From the NCBI RefSeq assembly GCF_003129485.1, contig NZ_QFFG01000002.1:62001-126000 (forward strand): a DNA stretch of 64,000 nt, in the 5' to 3' direction. Both the position numbers and the translations under genes were made by a program. Numbering within the stretch: position 1 is the stretch's first letter; every line of letters starts with the position of its first letter. The DNA comes from Polaribacter aquimarinus. Lineage in GTDB: Bacteria; Bacteroidota; Bacteroidia; Flavobacteriales; Flavobacteriaceae. Below the pieces are notes generated by a model, which saw only the letters and a list, made by a program, of their open reading frames with translations, searched no databases and had not been told where the DNA came from. Below are positions 59,262 through 64,000 of this stretch, piece after piece.

Positions 59262-61337
59262 ATGAAAACAATTTTTAGTGTGCTTTTATGCGCACTTATC
59301 TCTACTTTATCTTTTTCTCAAGAAATTAAAAAAGATACCGTAAAGAGAGTAAAATTAGATGAAGTAATCATCACAGGCAAAATAAAAATAGATCCTATAC
59401 ATGCTATTATTTCTAATAGATATGATAAAAATATTGTTCAGCCAAAAAACGTTGCAGACTTATTTAATACTATCAATGGTTTTTCTGTTATAAAGAGAGG
59501 TAATTACGCCATAGACCCCTCTTTTAGAGGAAGTCAGTATGAGCAATTAAACATTCAATATGATGGTGGTACCAAAGCAATGCATGCTTGTCCTAATAGG
59601 ATGGATCCTATTACTACGCATATTATTCCAGAAGAAATTTCTAAAATAGAAATTATAAAAGGACCATATACAGTACGTTATGGAGCAACTTTTGGTGGAA
59701 TTGTAAATATGGTTTCTAAAAAAGCGAATTATTTAGAAAATGGATTTCACGGAAAATTTTCTTCTGGTTTTGAAACCAATGGAAATTCTACTTTAAAGAT
59801 GTTACAATTACAGTATATAAAAGACAAATATGATATAGTAGGAAATTTCGGTTATCGAGATTTTGGAAATTATGAAGATGGTGATGGTACAAAAATACCA
59901 TCTTCATTTTTAAGCACAGATTACGGTATAAAAGTCGGATATAGTTTTACAGATTTTGAAAGGTTACAATTCCATTGGAGACAATCTTTTGGACGAGATG
60001 TTTTACATGCTGGTTTGCCTATGGATACTGAATATGACAATAGCAGTATCGCTTCTATAGATTATAAAAAATCGAATATTTCAAGAAAATTAAATAGCAT
60101 TTCTGCCAAAGCATATTATAGTTATGTAGACCATTTAATGACAAATACAAACAGACCTTCTTTTATGATGATGGAAGCCTCTTCTGCTGTAGAAGCAACC
60201 ACAATAGGTGGAAAAATAGAACTGTATTGGCAAGCTTCTAAAAATGTAGATATTTTTTCTGGTGTAGATGCTATGCTAATAAGTAGAGATGGTGGTAGAA
60301 GACGTTTGGTAAAAATAATGAACGGAAATACATTACCAACACCAAGAGAGTTTAATGATAAAGTTTGGCAAGATTCTTATGTAAATGATTTTGGGTTATT
60401 TACAGAAGCAAAATGGTTGTTTACAGAAAACACTTTGTTTACTACGGGTATAAGATATGATAGGATAATTTCTGACATCAAAGACCCAGAAGCAGATTTC
60501 GCAGCACTGTATAACTTAGAAAAAAGAACCGAAAATAATGTTAGCACAACAGTTTCATTAAAAAAAGTTATTTCTAAAAATCTTACTCTAGAAGCTGCTT
60601 TTGGTAGAGGAGTAAGATCTGCAAATATGATTGAGCGATATATTAATAACTTTAATGTTGGGCAAGATCCTTATGAATATATTGGTAACCCAAATTTAAA
60701 AGCAGAAATTAACAACCAATTTGAAATTGGTTTTAAAGCAAAAAACACTAAAAACAGTATTAAATATGCTGCTTCTGTGTATTATTCTGATTTAGAAAAC
60801 TTTATTGTGGGTATTGTAGATGCAACCAAAACCAGAAAGTTTATGCCAACTAAACCACCTTTAAATCCAAAAGTGTTTCAAAATTTAGAAAACACTTACA
60901 GAACAGGTTTTGAAGCTAGTTTTGAAACTGCCCTAACTAATGATTACTATTTTAAATCTGAAATGGCTTTTGTGTACGCTAAAAATAAAGATTTAAATGA
61001 GTCTTTGCCTTTAACACCACCATTTAATACAAGAATAATTTTAGGAACAAACAAAGAAAAATATTGGGCCAATGTACACTACAATATTACCAGTTCACAA
61101 AATGAAATTGCCCAAAGTTTTGGAGAAACAAGAACGGATGGTTACCAAACTATTGATATTCGTTTTGGTTTTAAACCTTTTAAAAATGCAAATTTAGGCT
61201 TTGCTGCTATAAATATTTTTGATAAAACGTATAACAATCATTTAAACTTTAGTTTTACCAATCAAGCTAATTTTGGTAGGGTACCTATAAATGAACCAGG
61301 AAGGAATCTTACAGCATTTTTTCAGTATAATTTTTAA
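59262..61337 (+). CDS. TonB-dependent copper receptor (OprC/NosA-like)
   Basis: A 691-residue outer-membrane receptor with a signal peptide (MKTIFSVLLCALISTLSFSQ). It has a short TonB box-like region (KLDEVIITGK), a plug domain (NIVQPKNVADLFNTINGFSV to ISKIEIIKGPYTVRYGATFG) and a barrel ending NLTAFFQYNF. The plug contains CPNRM (Cys110, Met114) and the barrel YVDHLMTN (His291, Met293). The copper importer OprC of Pseudomonas binds copper with CxxxM and HxM (as known: Cys143, Met147, His323, Met325). The intervals, 176 there and 177 here, are nearly identical. Copper uptake through this protein is therefore likely. It follows the small Cys protein and ends at a terminator. Confidence 0.9.
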   Translation: MKTIFSVLLCALISTLSFSQEIKKDTVKRVKLDEVIITGKIKIDPIHAIISNRYDKNIVQPKNVADLFNTINGFSVIKRGNYAIDPSFRGSQYEQLNIQYDGGTKAMHACPNRMDPITTHIIPEEISKIEIIKGPYTVRYGATFGGIVNMVSKKANYLENGFHGKFSSGFETNGNSTLKMLQLQYIKDKYDIVGNFGYRDFGNYEDGDGTKIPSSFLSTDYGIKVGYSFTDFERLQFHWRQSFGRDVLHAGLPMDTEYDNSSIASIDYKKSNISRKLNSISAKAYYSYVDHLMTNTNRPSFMMMEASSAVEATTIGGKIELYWQASKNVDIFSGVDAMLISRDGGRRRLVKIMNGNTLPTPREFNDKVWQDSYVNDFGLFTEAKWLFTENTLFTTGIRYDRIISDIKDPEADFAALYNLEKRTENNVSTTVSLKKVISKNLTLEAAFGRGVRSANMIERYINNFNVGQDPYEYIGNPNLKAEINNQFEIGFKAKNTKNSIKYAASVYYSDLENFIVGIVDATKTRKFMPTKPPLNPKVFQNLENTYRTGFEASFETALTNDYYFKSEMAFVYAKNKDLNESLPLTPPFNTRIILGTNKEKYWANVHYNITSSQNEIAQSFGETRTDGYQTIDIRFGFKPFKNANLGFAAINIFDKTYNNHLNFSFTNQANFGRVPINEPGRNLTAFFQYNF

Positions 61338-61340
61338 TAA

Positions 61341-61368
61341 AAAAAGAGCTTTTAAAGCTCTTTTTTTA
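61341..61368. terminator. Bidirectional intrinsic terminator
   Basis: AAAAAGAGCTTT and AAAGCTCTTTTT are perfect complements with one base between, and A/T runs flank both sides. It lies between the stops of the copper receptor and the convergent methyltransferase and serves both. Confidence 0.8.
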
Positions 61369-61953
61369 TTACTTTTTTAGAAGTCGAACAAATAGCTCCA
61401 TACCTTGTCTGTTATAATATGAATTATAACAATGTTCTATATAAATTGGATTAAAATAAGGTTCAAAATAAGATAAATATTCTGTTTTATTACCACCAAA
61501 TGGCGGATGATCTTCATTTAATACTGTATTAAATAGCACTCCAACTAATTTCCCATTAGGCTTTAAAATGGAATGCATTTTGGCTGCATATTTTGCTCTT
61601 AATTTAGGGTTTATTGCACAGAAAAAAGTCTGTTCAATAATCAAATCAAATGTGTTATCTAAGTCAAAAAAATTGGCATGTAATATTTGATTTTCTGAAA
61701 AATTTGGAACTCTAAATTTTAAGTTTTCTAAAGGTTGTTTGGCTATATCTATTACATAAACATTTTTAAATCCTTGTTGAAAAAGGTATTCAGCTTCATA
61801 AGAATTACCTCCTCCAGGAATTAATATTTTTAAATCTTTATTAGTTAGTTGATTAAAGTAAGTTTTTAAAGGAGGAGAAATTTCTCCCAAATCCCATCCT
61901 ATTTTATTCGTTTTGTACTTATTTTCCCAAAATTTATCGTTTAAATTCAACAT
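61369..61953 (-). CDS. TPMT-family SAM-dependent methyltransferase
   Basis: The ATG at 61953 gives 194 residues starting LNLNDKFWENKYKTNKIGWD, the usual N-terminus of thiopurine-methyltransferase-like enzymes. The SAM site is KILIPGGGNSYEAEYLFQQG and the next motif VYVIDIAKQPLENL, then FDLIIEQTFFCAIN and KPNGKLVGVLFNT. TPMT-like proteins of bacteria methylate thiols, selenols or tellurite. The frame is open upstream to 61992, but the extension is not conserved-looking. It stands alone on the minus strand, divergent from nadA. The physiological substrate is unknown. Confidence 0.88.
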   Translation of the reverse strand: MLNLNDKFWENKYKTNKIGWDLGEISPPLKTYFNQLTNKDLKILIPGGGNSYEAEYLFQQGFKNVYVIDIAKQPLENLKFRVPNFSENQILHANFFDLDNTFDLIIEQTFFCAINPKLRAKYAAKMHSILKPNGKLVGVLFNTVLNEDHPPFGGNKTEYLSYFEPYFNPIYIEHCYNSYYNRQGMELFVRLLKK

Positions 61954-62019
61954 TTCTAATGATATAGTTATAATTTTATAGAATAACTGCAATCATTTCC
62001 CTACCAAAAAAATAGGAAT

Positions 62020-62027
62020 TATATTTG
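62020..62027 (+). promoter_or_regulatory. -7 promoter box of nadAB
   Basis: TATATTTG matches TAnnTTTG, 27 bases before the nadA ATG at 62055. No -33 TTG at the proper distance and no NAD-regulator palindrome are obvious. Confidence 0.5.
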
Positions 62028-62054
62028 CAGTTCAGTCCAAAATAAATACTTTTT

Positions 62055-63050
62055 ATGGAAACTTTAGACACTGCAAAAGAAAAACTTACAGAAAAAGGTT
62101 TTTTAGATATTGAAACTCCAAAGATTAATTATGTTGAAGAAATTCTAAGGTTAAAAAAGGAGAAAAATGCAGTGCTTTTAGCACACTATTATCAAATTGA
62201 TGAAATTCAAGAAATTGCCGATTTTGTTGGCGATAGTTTAGCTTTAGCACAACAGGCTGCTAAAACGGAAGCTGATATCATTGTGTTTGCAGGAGTTCAT
62301 TTTATGGCAGAAACTGCTAAAATTTTAAATCCGACTAAAAAAGTATTATTACCAGATTTGTTAGCGGGTTGCTCCTTAGCAGATTCTTGTCCTCCAGAAA
62401 AATTTTCTGAATTTAAAAAGAAGCACCCTAATCATAAAGTGGTTACATATATCAACTGTTCTGCAGAAATAAAAGCGTTAAGTGATATAGTATGTACCTC
62501 TTCTAATGCAAAAAAAATAATTGACTCTTTTCCAGAAGATCAACCTATTATTTTTGCTCCAGATAGAAATTTAGGTGATTATTTAAACAAAGAAACTGGT
62601 AGAGATATGTTACTTTGGGATGGAGCTTGTATGGTTCACGAAGCATTTTCTATGGAAAAATTGATTGATTTGTATAAAGAACATCCAGATGCAGAATTAA
62701 TTGCGCATCCTGAATCTGAAGCGCATATGCTTAAAGTTGCCAAATATATTGGCTCTACTTCTGGGTTATTAAATCACGTAAAAAACAGTAAAAAAGAGAA
62801 GTTTATTGTAGCTACTGAAGCAGGAATTTTGTTTCAAATGATGCAAGAAAATCCCGATAAAACAATTATTCCTGCACCTGCAAAAGAAGACAATACTTGT
62901 GCTTGTAGCGAATGTGCTTATATGAAAATGAATACTTTAAAAAAGCTATATTTATGCTTAAAGTATGAATTACCAGACATTGAAGTTGATGCGGAGTTAT
63001 GCAAAAAAGCAATTATACCCATCAACAGAATGTTAGCGCTATCTAAATAG
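62055..63050 (+). CDS. nadA: Quinolinate synthase A
   Basis: A 331-residue iron-sulfur enzyme that condenses iminoaspartate with dihydroxyacetone phosphate to quinolinate in NAD synthesis. Diagnostic parts are [43 protein letters not shown] (first cluster Cys, Cys106), [10 protein letters not shown] and the C-terminal [14 protein letters not shown]. The cysteines for a [4Fe-4S] cluster are all present. nadB follows after three bases and supplies iminoaspartate, so the two enzymes act in succession from one transcript. Confidence 0.97.
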   Translation: METLDTAKEKLTEKGFLDIETPKINYVEEILRLKKEKNAVLLAHYYQIDEIQEIADFVGDSLALAQQAAKTEADIIVFAGVHFMAETAKILNPTKKVLLPDLLAGCSLADSCPPEKFSEFKKKHPNHKVVTYINCSAEIKALSDIVCTSSNAKKIIDSFPEDQPIIFAPDRNLGDYLNKETGRDMLLWDGACMVHEAFSMEKLIDLYKEHPDAELIAHPESEAHMLKVAKYIGSTSGLLNHVKNSKKEKFIVATEAGILFQMMQENPDKTIIPAPAKEDNTCACSECAYMKMNTLKKLYLCLKYELPDIEVDAELCKKAIIPINRMLALSK

Positions 63051-63053
63051 TTT

Positions 63054-64000
63054 ATGCAACCTGAAACAAAAATAACTACTACAGACTTTTTAGTAATTGG
63101 TTCTGGAATTGCAGGATTAACTTTTGCCTTAAAAACAGCTACAAAGTTTACCAATGCAAAAATTACCATTATTACTAAAGATGAACAAAGTGAATCTAAC
63201 ACTAAGTATGCACAAGGTGGAATTGCTTCTGTTTATGATAAAACTGTAGACAGTTTTGAGCAACATATTGAAGACACTTTAATTGCTGGTGATGGTTTGT
63301 GTGATGAAGAAGTGGTGAGAATGGTTGTAGAAAGTGCTCCTGATAGATTACAAGAATTAATTGAATGGGGTACAAAGTTTGATAAAAATAAAGAAGGTGA
63401 TTATGATTTGGGGCGCGAAGGTGGTCATTCTCAAAATCGAATTTTACATCATACAGATATTACTGGAGCAGAAATAGAACGTGCTTTATTGGCACAAGTG
63501 AATGTGTTGCCAAATATTGATTTTTTAACACATCATTATGCCATTGACTTGATTACTGAACATCAAGTAAAACAAAAAAGAACCAAAAGAAACAGTAAAA
63601 TTTCTTGTTTTGGCGCTTATGTTTTAGACGTAAAAAAATCTAAAGTAAAAACCTTTGTAAGTAAATTTACCATTTTAGCTTCTGGTGGAAATGGGCAAGT
63701 TTATGAAACCACAACTAACCCTGTGGTCGCTACTGGAGATGGAATTGGAATTGCTTATAGAGCCAAAGCAGAAATTTCTGAAATGGAATTTATTCAATTT
63801 CACCCTACAGCTTTATACAACCCTGGAGAATATCCAGCTTTTTTAATCTCTGAGGCAGTTAGAGGTTTTGGTGCTAAATTAAGAGATTACAATGGTGATT
63901 TCTTTATGCACAAATATGATGTAAGAGAAGAGTTGGCCTCTAGAGATATCGTTGCTAGGGCAATTGACAACGAATTAAAAAAGAGTGGAAAACCTCATTT
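63054..64000 (+). CDS. nadB: L-aspartate oxidase, N-terminal part
   Basis: The frame starts with ATG at 63054, three bases after the nadA stop, and runs past the right edge, so about 315 of roughly 520 residues are seen. The FAD-binding site is DFLVIGSGIAGLTFALK, and family signatures are YAQGGIASVYDKT, GREGGHSQNRILHHTDITG, ILASGGNGQVYETTTNP and EFIQFHPTALYN. It oxidises aspartate to iminoaspartate, the first step of de novo NAD synthesis, and passes it to NadA. The right end is cut by the window, not truncated in the genome. Confidence 0.96.
   Translation, partial: MQPETKITTTDFLVIGSGIAGLTFALKTATKFTNAKITIITKDEQSESNTKYAQGGIASVYDKTVDSFEQHIEDTLIAGDGLCDEEVVRMVVESAPDRLQELIEWGTKFDKNKEGDYDLGREGGHSQNRILHHTDITGAEIERALLAQVNVLPNIDFLTHHYAIDLITEHQVKQKRTKRNSKISCFGAYVLDVKKSKVKTFVSKFTILASGGNGQVYETTTNPVVATGDGIGIAYRAKAEISEMEFIQFHPTALYNPGEYPAFLISEAVRGFGAKLRDYNGDFFMHKYDVREELASRDIVARAIDNELKKSGKPH

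Overview
The window is a chromosomal segment of a low-GC (about one third G+C by eye), probably marine, member of the Flavobacteriaceae (phylum Bacteroidota), of the Polaribacter/Tenacibaculum type. The evidence is TonB-dependent receptors, secreted proteins with C-terminal type IX secretion (T9SS) sorting domains, a HU-CCDC81/SPOR protein, a DUF4292 lipoprotein, an EnvC-like protein in the usual flavobacterial neighbourhood, and many TAnnTTTG boxes, the -7 element of the Bacteroidota promoter. I see no rRNA, tRNA, CRISPR array, prophage or insertion sequence. No stretch over 300 bases lacks a feature; the longest gap without a large gene (51.2-51.6 kb) holds a small cysteine-rich gene and two terminators.

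Layout. 1-9 kb: end of a TonB receptor, a small outer-membrane barrel, mfd, an EamA transporter, an S41-family lipoprotein, a kinase-like hypothetical and dprA. 9-12.4 kb: a T9SS-exported seven-repeat propeller beside a TPR/membrane/LytTR regulator. 12.5-18.5 kb: SPOR protein, thioesterase and mini-MscS on the plus strand, facing a minus-strand envelope operon (nucleotidyltransferase, TPR protein, DUF4292 lipoprotein, EnvC-like protein). 18.5-28.4 kb: a repeat-rich gap with an orphan terminator, an ABC-F ATPase, a broken small membrane gene, a DEDD exonuclease, a second T9SS protein, an OmpR/PhoR-type two-component pair, a glycosyltransferase and purD. 28.4-42.5 kb: a compact minus-strand polysaccharide locus with Wzx/Wzy/Wzz, a polyprenyl-phosphate sugar transferase, several glycosyltransferases and rfbBAC, including a gene fossil made from a GT2 start joined to an FkbM end. 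42.5-51.2 kb: a nucleosidase-like DUF6909 protein, a CtpA protease, rnpA, an acyl-CoA dehydrogenase and a 1151-residue protein that looks like diphosphate-dependent PEP carboxykinase. 51.3-61.3 kb: an accessory transport island. 61.4-64 kb: a TPMT-family methyltransferase and nadA-nadB.

The most interesting part is the 51.3-61.3 kb island. It holds a TolC/adaptor/RND pump operon that ends in a PII-like protein and a DUF2892 membrane protein, a ferritin-like DUF2202 lipoprotein, a small cysteine-motif membrane protein and a TonB receptor. The receptor carries the CxxxM and HxM motifs known from the copper importer OprC, at almost the same spacing. The same palindrome, GTAAC-N4-GTTAC, lies 22-23 bases upstream of the -7 box of all three promoters, so one regulator probably controls copper import, the DUF2202 protein and the pump together. 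No regulator gene lies in the island.

A second novelty is a structured repeat present twice (26983-27061 and 55378-55491). Its outer sequence is conserved, one of its stems has compensating base changes, and its apical hairpin is interchangeable. One copy lies inside the pump operon.
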